From the NCBI GenBank assembly GCA_023101725.1, contig JALJCO010001024.1, positions 1 to 64,000 of the forward strand: a stretch of 64,000 bases of DNA, given 5' to 3'. The stretch comes from Atherinomorus stipes. Its lineage: Eukaryota; Chordata; Actinopteri; Atheriniformes; Atherinidae. The notes under the pieces were generated by a model. It searched no databases and was not told where the DNA came from. It saw only the letters and a list, made by a program, of their open reading frames with translations. Positions 30,191-42,167 of this stretch are shown piece after piece. The stretch's first letter is position 1; every line of letters starts with the position of its first letter. The position numbers were made by a program, and so were the translations under genes.

Positions 30191-32045
30191 ATTTACATAA
30201 CAGAGGCTGACTTAATGAGGCGTGAAAAAAAAACCTTAGAAATACCAAATGCCGAAAAACCTCGGCAGTTGGTAGGAGCCTTAGGGGAGCCGAATTTTTT
30301 TCAGCAGTCAGCAGTTTAAGTGTTAAAGTGCTGATGACAAAACCTTCAGCAATAGAACAATACAACAAATCAAGTAAGTAGTTCTGTGCAGTTAGAAGTC
30401 AGTCAGACTTATATTCATGTAAATATCTGATCTTGAAAAGCCAAAGCGCACTAGCCGTTAGCATTTTAGCCTTTCCATGACACAAAGTCACCAGATGAAA
30501 TAGTCGCAATCGGCTTATTAGTTTACATGTAAAATCAAAACAGTCGAAACCATAAAAGATGGCAGAGACGTGCAGGAGACCCCTACAGCTAAACACCAGT
30601 AAGAGCACCAATTCTATCCTCTTCTAATGTAATTATGATCCGTAGGAAACATAAACTAATGCCGTCCTGATGAGCTTTTAAACATTAACTGGCAATGAAA
30701 TAGAAGGATGAGCAGTTACTGTCCGTCTGTAAAACTGGAAAAGGAACTTAAAACTACAATAAACCCATTAAAATCCATACTGACAGCGGTGTGGAGCTCC
30801 TACTTGCAATGTCACATCCTGTTTCTGCAAACAGTCTGGTCAGATGAGCTGAAATGCAGCGATGTTTCCTAATAACGCATCTATGCAGGCACGCCTGTTT
30901 CTGTTACATAGATCATCATGAAAATGGTCTATAAAACGTGGCAAAAAATGTCAAAATTGTGTCATCAGCAATTTAATACATTGTAAAAGCATAAAGCTCT
31001 CCAAGAAATGTAAAAAAAAAACCTGGGCATAATCAGAGCTCAGGTTTCACAAAAGTCTTTCACAAACAACATTTATGTGCAAGCTAGACACTAAAGTAAG
31101 GGAGGTACATTTAATCATATTTGTTCACCCTGCTTCCTCGCAGAGGGAATCGTCAAGCGTGTAGAGTAGCTAGTCATCAGATTCTGTGTCTGGACCATGG
31201 GTGGAAGCACTCTAAACTACAGAGGTGTGAATCTCAGAGTGAATGTGTTGGACTGGTGTGATGGACCTGCAGTCGGGCGTCCCCTGCCGTTGATGATGCA
31301 TGCTGGGGAATGCTTTTACCACCGTGACTCCTGCCTTTGTTTTCTTTCATTATGTTCTGCTCTTGTGAGTTATAACAATAGAATAAACTTTTGGATGTTT
31401 TAATAGGTTCGTTCAGTTTGAACTTCTCTTTGGAAATCAAAGGAAACAAAGTCTTTTTCAAATGTGGTCTACCTGGAATCCAGGATCACAGCTTTGGCAG
31501 CAACCACGCTGTGTTCAGAGCATCACAGCAGCATTTGTTCACTTTTAAAAAGAAACTCCCTCTTTTCATCCCTCACAAAGACCTCCTGATTCTCAGCAGC
31601 TGGCGGCCATTTTCAGCAAAATTTCAATTTTTTTGCAATAAATCTAGAAAAAGGTACCGTACTGATGCACTGGGCTCCATTTGGAAAAAGTTGGATGAAG
31701 CTGTAGGAGGAACAGAGACTTGTGACTCATCCTGTCAGGAACACACACACACACACACACACACGCAGTACATGCATGCACAGACGCTCAGACATGCAGT
31801 CACACTTACACATGCACATACACACCTCATGGTGATGAGCTCTCTGAGGCTGGACTGGTGGAGGACCGAGCACAGATTGGATATGTGATAGATGATAACT
31901 GTGTGTGTGTATGTGTGTGAAGGTCTGTTAGATGAAGAGAACTGAGTTTCTCACTGTGTCTCTCATGAGAATCATAATAAACCAGGATCCAATTAAACTG
32001 CTGAGGCTGCAATTTCCTTGAAAGTTCCTCTAAACTGCTTAAGTT
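30191..32045. other. Non-coding, no recognised gene
   Basis: Unassigned sequence with an (AC)n microsatellite at about 31741-31764 and a TG-rich stretch near 31895-31920. The 165-codon frame at 31391-31888 runs through the microsatellite and shows no domain. Confidence 0.5.
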
Positions 32046-32189
32046 TAGGGCTGCAATGATTACTCAAGTAATTCAAGTAATTTGATTCATAAAATTGCTC
32101 GAGGCAAATTAACTGCCTCTAGGATTCGTTAAATTCGCTCTTTGTATTTGGCGTATTGCATATTTTGTTTTTTCTGTTACACAACTGAG

Positions 32190-34363
32190 GCAGAACGTTA
32201 AAAGACGTGAAAGATATGACGTGAAAGTGTCGGGGAAATATAATGTTTGAGTCCTGGTATTTTTTCGGTTGCAAAAATCAAAACATTAATGCATGTGAAC
32301 AGTTGAAAATGGTGAAAATAGGACAGTAGGCGTGACTGATCTTCAGAAAACCCTCCCAGATAACTTATTCCGGTTCAGACTATGATTTTTATTTCACCAT
32401 GGTCACATGTAGGATTAAACCATGGCGGAGGCAGAAATTATTCCTGTATTCTAGTTGGAAGACTGTAATAGCAGCATCACCGCCGTGATCGGCTGCATGA
32501 CATAAACTGTAAACACTGTGTGTGACAGCCATCCTCTGCTGCTTAGACACGAACTTAAAAAAAAGAAGAAGAAGGTGGTGGCGCCCTGGTGTCAGGTGTG
32601 TGGGGCAGGGACGTTGGGGTGGGGGCTGGCCTGCCCTGGGGAGGTGTCGTCTGGGGGGTCCGGTCCTCCTGGGTTTCAGTTGGGCCGCCCGGGTCAGGGG
32701 GGGGGGGGGGGTGGCTGCTCCTGGGCGCTTGGGCCCTGGGCCCGGCGCTGTCTCCGCTCCGGGGGGACGCCCGGTGCCCGGTGGGGTCGGCAGCTGCTGG
32801 TCTTGGTCCGCTGGGGCCTGGGCCCCCAGACTGCGGGGGGCTCCGGCTGGGGCCGCCTTTTGCTGCCCTTCGGGGGATGCATGTCCGCTCTTTGGGGGGG
32901 GGGGTAGCTGGGATCTGGGCCTCTGGATGGCTGCTGGGGGCCTGGGTCGTGAGCCTTGCGGGCTTCCTCCTCCTTGCAGAGACGAGGCTGCATCTGCATG
33001 ACTGTATCACCACGGAGCACCCTTTATTATGCATGTTGACACTGTGACACTGCTTCCCATTGCGCTGACTAGGTTGTACCTCTTCTCTACTTCCCATTGC
33101 GCTGACTAGGTTGTACCTCTTCTCTGCGTAGTTCTGCGTGTGTTTGTATGATCTGAGGATATCTAAGCCATCTGCAGGTCCTCCTGTAGGGGATTGCTTG
33201 TTTTGTTTTCCAACAGAGACCTTGGCTGTTTAGGGATCGCTGTACAGATGTACCAATGAACTGTGTAAGTGGATTCATGTTTTCTCTCCTCTCTCTCTTC
33301 CTCTTCCTTACTCCTTTCTCTCTGTTTCACTTTCTATCATTACCTCTGTTAACTTTCATTTCTCCCTTGTCAGGCCCAGCAGTATGATATGGAATGGTGT
33401 AATAGACAAATGTTTAAATAAAGAAATAAAATGAATAAACATGATATCAAGTGGAGCCTTATGTTCATAAAGCTCCGCTTGGTAAAGCAAAACTGTTCAA
33501 CAGAATAAAGCAATCAGATTTCCATTCTGCTTGCTTTGATGCTGGACAGGACAAGTAAAAGAGAAAAAAAAAAAGAAAAAAAAAGAAGAAGAAACTGATT
33601 GTGGAGCCGTTTACGAACGTTCACGTGGCATAACAACGCATCCCGGAGATTTAGTACCAAGTACGGGGGTCGTAAATCAGATGGCGTTTGAGTTTATACT
33701 GTTAGCTTGCTAGCAGTTAGCTAGTCTATCTACCATTCACCACGATCTCATCCACAATAAAGCAGAATGTTACACAAGCAGCGAAACTTACCGACAGCAA
33801 TGCGTGTTAGTCCCTAACAGTTGGAATAAGCTCCTTTCCAAACGTAGTGATGATGTCGTCTTTGCCTGGTTTAATTCAGACTAGTGAAAGTTGCTCCTGT
33901 ATGGAGGAGGTGAAGACGACACCGGAGCTGAACTGAACCTGCTGCAGGCTGCAGATTGTTGTGGCCTCTTTTGGTTTTAACAAAGAGTCTAAACGAAAGT
34001 TTAAGCCGCTTTCTAACTCAGGTTTTTCAGGCAAATTTCAAATGAGGTCCTACACGAATAATATCCATGTTTTAACAAGAAAAATGCCGTTTCTGGGTGA
34101 TGACTCCTTTACCAAGTTAGTATAATTGTTATAGAAATATAACACAGCAACGCAGCGTAAAAATTTTGTTATTCGTCATCAAAATACAGATTTATTCAAT
34201 ATAATTTAAAACACAACGATATCTGTTTGTTTCGTCGGGTTACTTTACATTTTTATGAATGATATGAGTGCGTGTTTGGCCGTAGACTCCAATACAAAAC
34301 ACAGGCTTTTTGCCCCCTGGTTGCGTGCGCAACTGCCAATGTTTGTTAACGGGAAACCCATCT
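32190..34363 (+). mobile_element. Repeat X, second plus-strand copy with an insertion
   Basis: It matches 18600-19077 (left part, to about 32573 and from 33594) and 27768-28380 (right part, to 34363 with GGGAAACCCATCT). The left inverted arm is missing. The uninterrupted sequence near 33735-33750 defines the empty target site of the BEL element. Confidence 0.7.
32574..33576 (+). mobile_element. GC-rich retroposed insertion with 17-bp TSD
   Basis: About 1.0 kb lies between two copies of the 17-base word AAAAAAAAGAAGAAGAA (32557-32573 and 33577-33593), where the repeat X copy at 18970 is uninterrupted. The first 430 bp are very GC-rich with G runs (15 G at 32697-32711). Later sequence has a 36-bp tandem duplication (33052-33123, CCCATTGCGCTGACTAGG in each unit), AATAAA signals near 33420 and an A-rich end. 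Together these suggest target-primed retroposition; the source family is not recognised. Long frames on both strands here are composition artefacts. Confidence 0.65.
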
Positions 34364-34860
34364 ATATTGGAGAATTTGGCCAAAAATAGAGGCTATTTTT
34401 TGAGACTAGGGTCTAAATCGCGACATAATAGAACTTTCTTGCGCCAGATGCGTATATCATTTTCCGCAAGCATAATGTTATCTGGGTTTTTTTTGTTTGG
34501 TTTTTTGCAAGTCCAAGTAATGTCTCCAGTGTTATGGCTGAAGCCCACGTTGCAATTCACTTGTTTCAGCTGTAATCAGTCATGTCATACCTAGTGTCTG
34601 CTCTGCTTAGAAGACGGAATTTAAAATCTTTTTTTCTTCCAGTATTTTGTAACAGCACTGATCTTTAGTTTAACTGACTTATACTTCGTCTCTTGGAAAA
34701 TTTCTTTGCTTTACCATATTAGGAAAACTTGTAGATGAACATGGAAATTTATTTAGATTATAAATACGCTCTTAAAATTATCCAAGAGCTTTTAATGTGT
34801 ACAAAAATCCATCTGGACAGAGAAACCGATTTAATATGGGGGTAAAAGAAGGGGGGGTCC
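34364..34860. other. Non-coding, no recognised element
   Basis: AT-rich sequence right of repeat X. No coding or repeat signal recognised. Confidence 0.4.
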
Positions 34861-34897
34861 CTTCCCCAGGAGGGGGAGGGGAAGGATTGAAAGGAGA

Positions 34898-34930
<33 letters not shown>

Positions 34931-34990
34931 GGCGCGCGGGGGGTTGGTCTGATCGTGTGGTGGGGGGGGGGGGGGGGGGGGGGAGGGTGA
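34852..34990 (+). repeat. Poly-G tracts (30 and 22 G)
   Basis: Uninterrupted G runs at 34900-34929 and 34962-34983 are flanked by shorter runs. The stretch has strong G-quadruplex potential and is a likely trouble spot for sequencing. The polyproline frame on the other strand is an artefact of this tract. Confidence 0.9.
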
Positions 34991-35317
34991 GGAGATCAAT
35001 ATGAAAGATGAAACTGCGGTCTGGGTGCTACAGAGATGCTCTAAACTAGCATTTTTCTTGAATGTGTAGAGGAGGCTATGCTGCACCTTACCTGCAGGTG
35101 GTGACTCCTGCAGTTTTAGATGTTTCCCTGCTGCAACACCTGATCCACATGACAGCTTGATGTCAAGTTCTGCAGAGCCTGTTAATGACCCATTCATAGA
35201 TTGACTCAGTTATATTACAGCCGGCAAACATGTAAAGCCTGCAGGACAGATGTTCACAGCCACTAGTTCACAAGGAAAATATTTCTTAGGCTTTAAATAA
35301 GCTGAGTACAGCAAATT

Positions 35318-35341
35318 ACAAAAAAAAAAAAAAAAAAAAAA
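35318..35341 (+). repeat. Poly-A tract
   Basis: About 21 uninterrupted A's, within otherwise unassigned DNA (34991-36060). Confidence 0.85.
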
Positions 35342-36068
35342 CGGAAAAATTCTCAATATTCTAATTAATTCAGACCCCCTTCTAGTAGTTTTAATAACTA
35401 TTCATTGCATTCCTAAACCAACAGTTGTTCCTCCTAATAAGTAGACTCAGTAAAACTGCGATGTTTCCAGTGGATCTGGTCCCAGTTTGGTCCAAGTTTA
35501 ACGTCATCACGGCAGTCCCAGTTTATGGAAACTGTCCAGTAAACGTCTCATTCTTCTCCTGAACACATTCAGCAGTCATCTGATGGAGTTGCACAACTTT
35601 AGTACGAACTAAAGCTATCAACAAGCTCACGTTTATGCCGCTACAGCCCTAAGCTAGCTGCTAATACAGATGCTAATATCAAGCTTTCATATTACAGTGA
35701 CTCACCTGTTCAGGTGTGTTTAAGGTGGATGTAGAGGATCCAGCGTCTCGGTTTTGATACCAGACGATGCGGCTTGCTGCTCTCATGTTTGTCCCTTTTA
35801 TTCAGTTATTAATGTCCAAAGTTGCAGCGATGCGGCAGCACCAGACCTGCTCACGTGCTGCTGTTATTATTTATCGTGTGAGCGGGGGCGTGTCTGTGTG
35901 ACGTCTCGGGAGATGACAGCTGTCAGCATGGACAGCAGGCGCGGGATCAGACAGAGATCATGACAAAATAAATACATTTTCTTTAAAAAAAAAACAAAAA
36001 AAACCCACTGTTCACGAGTCTGAAACTGCGTCTTAAGTCCAGCCTGTGAGTCTGGAAAAGCGACTATA

Positions 36069-36551
36069 GCCCCGTTTCCACCCGCGGGTCTGGGTCGGGT
36101 CGGGCCGGGCCAGGCCGGATCGGGTGGGTTTGGGTACGGATGTGTTGATTTCACGCTGCGTCCCCACAGCAACCTGTACCCTTACTCTGGAGGCGGAGAA
36201 TTAGCTGGACAGCGCTGCTACGCGATTGTGTGACATCATCGCCGTGTAACGCAGTTTAACCAAAACACCGGCGCCACACGTGACAGAAACAGAAAGGAGT
36301 CACCCCGGCTTTGTTTTTACGCTGGGTCACGCGGGAAGTGGCGGATTTTTCAATGAATCAGCTGATTGCTGTGTATTAGCTCCACCTCTTTGGTCCGGAG
36401 TAGATCAGTACCCCTACCGAAGGGTGCCAAAAAAGTAGTCCGGGTCGGGTCGGATATAAGGGTACCCGTCCCAGTTTTTATCTGTGGAGACGCAAAAAAA
36501 CGTGGACCGATCCGGCCCGACCCGACCCAGACCCGCTGGTGGAAACGGGGC
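36069..36551. mobile_element. GC-rich MITE with about 45-bp TIRs
   Basis: The ends GCCCCGTTTCCACC and GGTGGAAACGGGGC continue as inverted repeats with GGGTCTGGGTCGGGTCGG for about 45 bp. Flanks ATA/TTA fit a 2-3 bp duplication, pointing to PIF/Harbinger-like transposition, but this is not certain. No transposase. Confidence 0.7.
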
Positions 36552-37026
36552 TTAAGTGCGCTCCTCCGTTTTGTTGCACAAAATACTCCATGGCTGCCGT
36601 CTCTAACTAGTTCTTTCATTCTCACCCAGCGCCGGTTATTTTCAAGTCCTTTATCGGTCAGGACAGCTTCATAAACTCAGCCTCCATGATAAGATGTACC
36701 ATAGCTGACGTTTGCAAGCAGCCGTTCACTGCCGCTGCACCTGGATCTGGACCATCATCCAACCACCCTGCTCCACTTGCGACCAGTAGAAATGCGCTCT
36801 GATGAGCGCCAAAATACGTTGATATTATACATGCCTACTGGTAGATTAACATGCCCATTTATAATGTGGGATTATACGCAACTTTGTTACCACACACCTA
36901 AGTTGTTAATGTGGAGTTTTTTTCTACTTTTTTTCCTCTTGCCGCCGTACGCTGGAATTCCGGCACGGTGCTGGAAAACTTTAAGCCCTGCTAGCTCTTA
37001 CAATCAATTTAAGTTGTGAAATTTAA

Positions 37027-37563
37027 AGGTATAGTCCGAAGTTCCCCCCGTAAAAAATAAACGTTAGACTTCAGGAAGTGAAATCCGTCTCAAAACCCGC
37101 CTTTGGGCCTCTACTCCCGTGCCGTGGTGCGCTTGAACGCAACTCTCTCTCCCCTGCCTGTAATTTGCTCTTTTGTATTGTTTTGGTCTGGTCGGGACGT
37201 TTCTGGGTGGAGATTTCTGTTTTATATCGGCAGCCAATGACAGAGCTAAGAGCATGACGTTGTGTGGAAATAAGCTCATGATTGGAGCAGACGCCAGTCA
37301 CTCGAACTCTCGAAGGAAAAAAAAAGAAGGAAAGGAAACACCATGGATGCACCGAAGAAAAGGTAAGAGCTTCAGATAATGCAGTTTGGAAAACCAGGGT
37401 TAATCATAGTTTGGCTTGTACCCGCTTCTGAGCTCTGAAGGAGAAGCTTGAAGTTGAATAGGCTAGCTAGAATGAGGCGGCCATTAGCCTGAGAGGGAGG
37501 AGCGCTAAGTTTGAATACTGTTGTTTGCAAACAGAAACGCTGGAGGGACTTCGGATTCTACCT
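37027..37563. mobile_element. TTAA-type MITE (family AGGTATAGTCCGAAGT)
   Basis: A 537-bp element lies between TTAA copies (37023-37026 and 37564-37567). Its ends are AGGTATAGTCCGAAGT and the near-complement ACTTCGGATTCTACCT. It is the same family as 58459-58882 and the relic at 6641. Confidence 0.8.
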
Positions 37564-37668
37564 TTAAATGACTTGCAAAATGTCCAATTTATCAGATTAC
37601 CCAATTAATCATCAGAAGAACCGCTAGATTACTTGATTACAAAAATAATCGATAGCTGCAGCCCTATA

Positions 37669-37792
37669 AGAAAAAAAAAAAAAAAAGAAAAGGAGAGAAA
37701 AAGAAAGGGAAGAGAAGGGAGGAGAAGAAGGAGAAAAAAGAAGGAGGAGAAAAAGAAGGAACAGGAAAAAAAAGAAAAAAAAAGGAGGACAA
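37669..37792 (+). repeat. GA/A purine tract
   Basis: A 120-bp purine-only stretch of A and G with a few irregular units. The lysine/glutamate-rich frame through it is not a gene. Confidence 0.8.
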
Positions 37793-37795
37793 AAA

Positions 37796-38879
37796 CAACA
37801 AACACCCTTAAAATAAGATTTTCTGAATTTATTTTCCAACTTCCTGCAAACTTACTTGGACTTGGACCACTACAGAACCTCTTTTCTCCTGTAGATTTGC
37901 AGCTGTGTTTGGGGTCTTTGTCCTGCTGCAGGAGCCGTTTTCAGCCCAGCTTTAGCTGTCAGGCAGATGACTCAACACTTCAGCATCCAGAGAAGTTCAT
38001 GGTCACTGGACATGGAGCCTGTAAGAGAAGATAAACAAGCCCTGATCATCGTCCTCCACCACCGTGCTTGACAGTTTGTGGGAGGTGTTTGACATGCTGA
38101 GTTTTCTCCAAATGTGCAGCCTCACTTTCTGTCTGAACATCTCCACTTAGGTCTGGTCTTCAGAAAGAAGAGTATTTTCCCTGCAACCTTTCCAAACAAG
38201 CCATCGGTCTTTAATCATATTCTGAACTGTAACATTCAACATACTAACTGAGGCCTGGAGGGTTTGAGACGTCAGCCGCTCTTGGGTTTTTGCAGTTTCT
38301 CTAATTGTTATCTTGAAGAACACTCTTGAAGAAAAATAACTCCTGTTAGTTTACTTAGTAATGGACCAGTAGGTTTGCTGCTGGAGCACTGTAGAACATT
38401 TCAAAATGAAACACGGACACAATCGTGTTTAAATACAAAAGAAACACCGGCTTTAGTTAAAAAATTTAGAAAAATTGTATAAAACAAGCATTTTGAAAAA
38501 AAAGAATAAATTGTCAGAATAAATTAAAAAAATTTCCTCAAATTTTCTTTTTAAAAAAACGTTCTGGAAAAAAGTCAGAATTCTGAGATTAAAATTCTTG
38601 GTTCACTTTTTTTTTTTCTCTGAATTTTTTTTTTTCCAGTGGCCCGAATCCTCTTCTGTAGATCTCTTTGCTTTCAACAATATGGGAAATTTCTATAATA
38701 TTATGGTTGCACCAAACAATATTAGCCACTGGGTTCGCAGCAGCTTTGGAAGCATTATTATACCATATTGGTGCAGATGGAAGCACAGACCTTGTAATGT
38801 CCATTCTTTTGTGAATTTCCCTCCTAATGCTTAAAACTTAATTTTATGATTATCTATTTTCTTTTTAGGTAAAGCAGGG
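37796..38879. other. Decayed DNA-transposon-like sequence, unassigned
   Basis: Bases 37850-38400 have the look of an old DNA-transposon relic (for example CCTCCACCACCGTGCTTGAC near 38052) but no frame or ends remain. T-rich and A-rich runs occur at 38500-38640. Confidence 0.35.
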
Positions 38880-39403
38880 GTATACCAGAGTGAGTACAGT
38901 GACACAGATTTGTTTTTTCTTTCACAAGATGTTCCTCCAGCCAGTCTCAACTTCCTTTATCTCTATTTTTTTACAACCCCAAATAAGAGAACCTGACATT
39001 AAAAGCAAGATAATACAAATAGACATCAAACATCAGGGATTCCAAGCCCTCCTCATCTCTTGGCAGGGATAATTGTTTTGTATTAATTCTAGGTTTATTA
39101 TTATTCCATAAAAAAGAGAAGAACATTTTGTGAATATTGTCAAACCAAGATTTCTGTATATATAATGGTATGGATGAAATTAAAAAATTCAATCGTGGAA
39201 GGACGTTCATCTTTAGCAGTTCTGCTAGACCCCATAAAAACGGAGGTAAAGTAGACCATCTTTTAAGGTCCTCCTTTATACAGTTCAATAAAGGTTTGTA
39301 ATTTAAATCAAACATTTCATTAATGGGTACCCTGATGTTTATTCCAAAATATTTCATGCCTTCTAATTTCCAAACAAAAGGAGTAGGTCTGAGGTCTGTC
39401 AAG
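38880..39403 (-). pseudogene. L1-like LINE ORF2 fragment
   Basis: The minus-strand frame from 39402 to 38971 encodes 143 residues typical of the region after the RT in L1/Tx1 ORF2: YFGINIRVPINEMFDLNY, LKRWSTLPPFLWGLAE, LPRLNFLISSIPLYIQ, FSFLWNNNKPRI. It aligns in style with the LINE at 1-1828 but is a different, diverged lineage. It is cut on its 5' side exactly where the hAT element at 39404 begins, and it peters out around 38880. Confidence 0.75.
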
Positions 39404-40311
39404 TAGGGCTGGACGATACTTCGATATATTGATCGACAGAGGTTTTTTTCAATAGAAAAAAAAGAGGGTCAATAAAAGTTCAATATAGTAGCACAGTTTT
39501 CCGCTGTAGCCTATCGGGTAGCATGATACTACGGTAGACCAGCAGAGGAAGCGCCAGCACCCGAGGACGTAAATGTTACTAAGAAGAAAGTTATTGAAAA
39601 AAATACCTGTCCAGGCGGACTTCGAGTCCACATTCAGTCCGAGGCATCCAGCTGCTCTCTACCTTCAGTACAATCCACCAAGAACACGAACTTTATTCCT
39701 TCTTTGGTCTGTCCTGCGTTTCAAGCCTCTCTCCTCCTCAGTTTTGATGCTTACAGGCTGTTTTGCTGAGGTATCGCCACTTTCCCTTCGGTAGACGCCA
39801 TGCGGTTCTGTTTACAAGTGCTGCCGTGCACGCGAGAGAGGAGGGCGCTTCTCGTTAGAAAACGCTGAGAGTGGCTGATTGGAAACCGAAACTTATGTAG
39901 AATGAACCGCTTTGGCATGAGGAGAGCGTCCCAAACTAAAAAGGCCTGGATTCATGCATATACGCAATCAATGAGTGATTTATTTTTTATGAAATTACCT
40001 CTTTTAACACACATTATACCGTGTAGAAAGCATTTCTCTGAAAGAGATTAAAATAAAATCAGGTACAGGGCCTTTAAGCTGAAATTAATACCTTTTAATA
40101 CCTTTTTAATACCTTCCTAACATTTTTTAATACCAACACGTCAACCTGTGACCACTACGCCTGTGGTCGAGCCGGACAACTGAACCCTACATCAGTTTAA
40201 CCATTCATTTTATAAAAAAAACTTTGATCTGAAAACCTGCTGTCTTCAGACGTCGTTCTTTCCCGGGGAACACACAGGGGACAACATGGCGCAGGACATG
40301 AGAGGTGCGTA

Positions 40312-40522
40312 AGCAGAGTGGGACCTGAAGGAGGACCAGCAGGTTTGTGTGACGACTGATAACGCATCAAACATGATCAAGCCCCTTGAGCTCAACGGCT
40401 GGACGCGCCTTCAGTGTTTTGGGCACAGGCTACACCTGGCAATAGGTACGTTTTGATATATTAATTTTAATAACTTTGAGAGCGAGAGAGGGTAGTGTGT
40501 GTGTGTGTGTGTGTGTGTGTGT

Positions 40523-40563
<41 letters not shown>

Positions 40564-41870
40564 GGTGTGTGTGTGAGAGAGTAGGTAAAAGTGGGTGAGA
40601 GAGAGAGAACGATCTGCATTAATGTGTGGTTAATTATTAGCTATTGTAATAAACTCATGAATTATTTTGTACATTATTTTTTCTAGAAAATGCGGTGAAA
40701 GGGGACAGCCGGATCAGCCGTGCCACAGGTGTCTGCAAAAAGTTGGTGTGCCACTTCTCTCACAGCTGGAAAAAGAGAGTGGCACTTGAGCAAGCCCAGA
40801 AGCGCCTCAACCTTCCGGATCATGGACTCATCACTGAGTGCAAAACAAGATGGCTCATGATTAACAGGATTCTGGAGCAGCAGAAAGCCCTCCATGAGGT
40901 CCTCTCAGACGACCGAAACACAAGGCACCCAATTCTTGGACATCAAGATCTGGATGTGCTGGAGTCAGTCAGCAAGGCACTGGGAGCACTGCTTAAATTC
41001 ACGGATGCTCTGTCAGGGGAGGATTATGTTAGTGTTTCACACATCAAGCCAGTACTCAACCTGTTCAACACAACCATCTTGGCACCAGAGGAGGGTGACA
41101 CTGGCATGACCAAGTCCTTAAAAAAGAAGATGTTAGAGTACATGAACAGCAAGTATGAAGACAGAGTCACACATGAGCTCCTGGATATGGCAACCTTCTT
41201 AGATCCAAGATACAAGTCACAGTACATCAGTGTGAGCGACGTCCCCATCATCAAAGCCAGACTGGTGTCAGAGATGAAGATGATGGAACACAAGGTAAAG
41301 ATAATAAAATGGATTTAAATGAGAATAGTTTTTTTCCATTTAAATGTATTATCTTACATTTTAGTAAATGTTTGAGTTTACATTTAGCTGAATTATGTTA
41401 TTGATACAGCAATAATCATTCATCATGGTACTGTATTATAATATATCACTAATTCAGTTTTTCTTTTTCTTTTTAAAAAAAAAAAAATTTTTCTAGCATT
41501 CTGTTGATTGCACCAGAGTGGAAGAAGTTTCACCTCCATCCACCAAAAAGGCAAAGAAGTTATTGGCAAGCTTCTTCAAAAGATCCACTGCAAGCGCTGC
41601 AGTACCAGTTGATCCCACTGCTGCCATAGAAGCTGAGCTGAGTGCCTACATGCAGATCTCCACAACTGACAACGAAGAGGACCCCCTAATGTGGTGAAGA
41701 ACTCACAAAGTCAACTTTCCCCAGCTTAGCAACATGGCAAGAAAATACTTGTGCATGCAGGCCACCAGCTCTCCCTCAGAGAGAATTTCAGGAACATTGT
41801 GAGTTGTGAGCGGTCCTGTCTGAAGCCAGACATGCTTAACAAGCTAGTGTTTCTGGCAAAGAATCTGTAG
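40312..41870 (+). pseudogene. hAT transposase (ZBED1-like), three exons, broken
   Basis: Three coding pieces can be read. Exon A, to 40445, has CVTTDNASNM and LQCFGHRLHLAI, the hAT catalytic region, and ends at a GTACG donor. Exon B, 40687-41294, follows a TTTTTTCTAG acceptor and encodes about 200 residues (VCKKLVCHFSHSWKKR, ECKTRWLMINRILEQ, LLDMATFLDPRYKSQY) ending at GTAAAG. Exon C starts at 41497 after TTCTAG. Both joins keep the frame. Exon C holds KKAKKLLASFFKR and runs into a TGA at 41695-41697 within the C-terminal dimerisation domain; a later frame change precedes the conserved end at 41868-41870. The N-terminal BED zinc finger is missing and a TAA sits just before exon A. It would have been a cut-and-paste transposase. 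Confidence 0.85.
40482..40605 (+). repeat. Compound (GT)n/(GA)n microsatellite
   Basis: It lies in the intron between transposase exons A and B. A (GT) run is followed by a (GA) run and further mixed units. Confidence 0.9.
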
Positions 41871-42167
41871 TTGTGCTGGAACTACCTCTGTTCTGTGAGT
41901 AGAAATACATTTCCTGCATTTATGTTGTCTTTATAAGAATACAACATGCTGCACTTCAACACACTTTAAATGTTTTCACCTTCCACCAGCTGCTGCATAT
42001 ATTTGTTATTTATTGGTAAAGCAGAGCTGCAGTAAAATGTTTGATTAATAATTTATTTTAATTATACTTTATGTTAATGTTGACGACTGGCAGTGAGTTC
42101 TTATAAATAAAACTGCACTTTCCACATTTTTTTTGTGGGTACGATCGTATATTGTATCGATATTGAG

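Larger units (their letters stand above)
32046..37666. mobile_element. Large hAT-ended interval, probably composite
   Basis: The left end TAGGGCTGCAATGATTA and the right end GATAGCTGCAGCCCTA are matching inverted termini of the common fish TAGGGCTGCA hAT type, 5.6 kb apart. The bases next to them (CTTAAGTT and TAAGAAAA) do not form a clean 8-bp duplication, so the two ends may come from one decayed element or two. The interval holds a copy of repeat X, a retroposed insertion, poly-G runs, a GC-rich MITE and a TTAA MITE. No transposase was recognised. Confidence 0.5.

Noticed and set aside
31391..31888. 165-codon frame
   Set aside because: It runs through an (AC)n microsatellite, giving HT repeats, and has no domain.
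32518..33097. Several overlapping Gly/Pro/Arg-rich frames of 100-180 codons on both strands
   Set aside because: They arise from GC-rich, stop-poor composition in all registers, with no domain or codon pattern.
34778..35197. 139-codon minus-strand frame with long polyproline
   Set aside because: It is the translation of the poly-G runs.
37633..38034. Lys/Glu-rich 133-codon frame
   Set aside because: It reads through a purine-only simple repeat.
40482..40605. CRISPR-like or satellite array
   Set aside because: Plain dinucleotide microsatellite in a eukaryotic intron.
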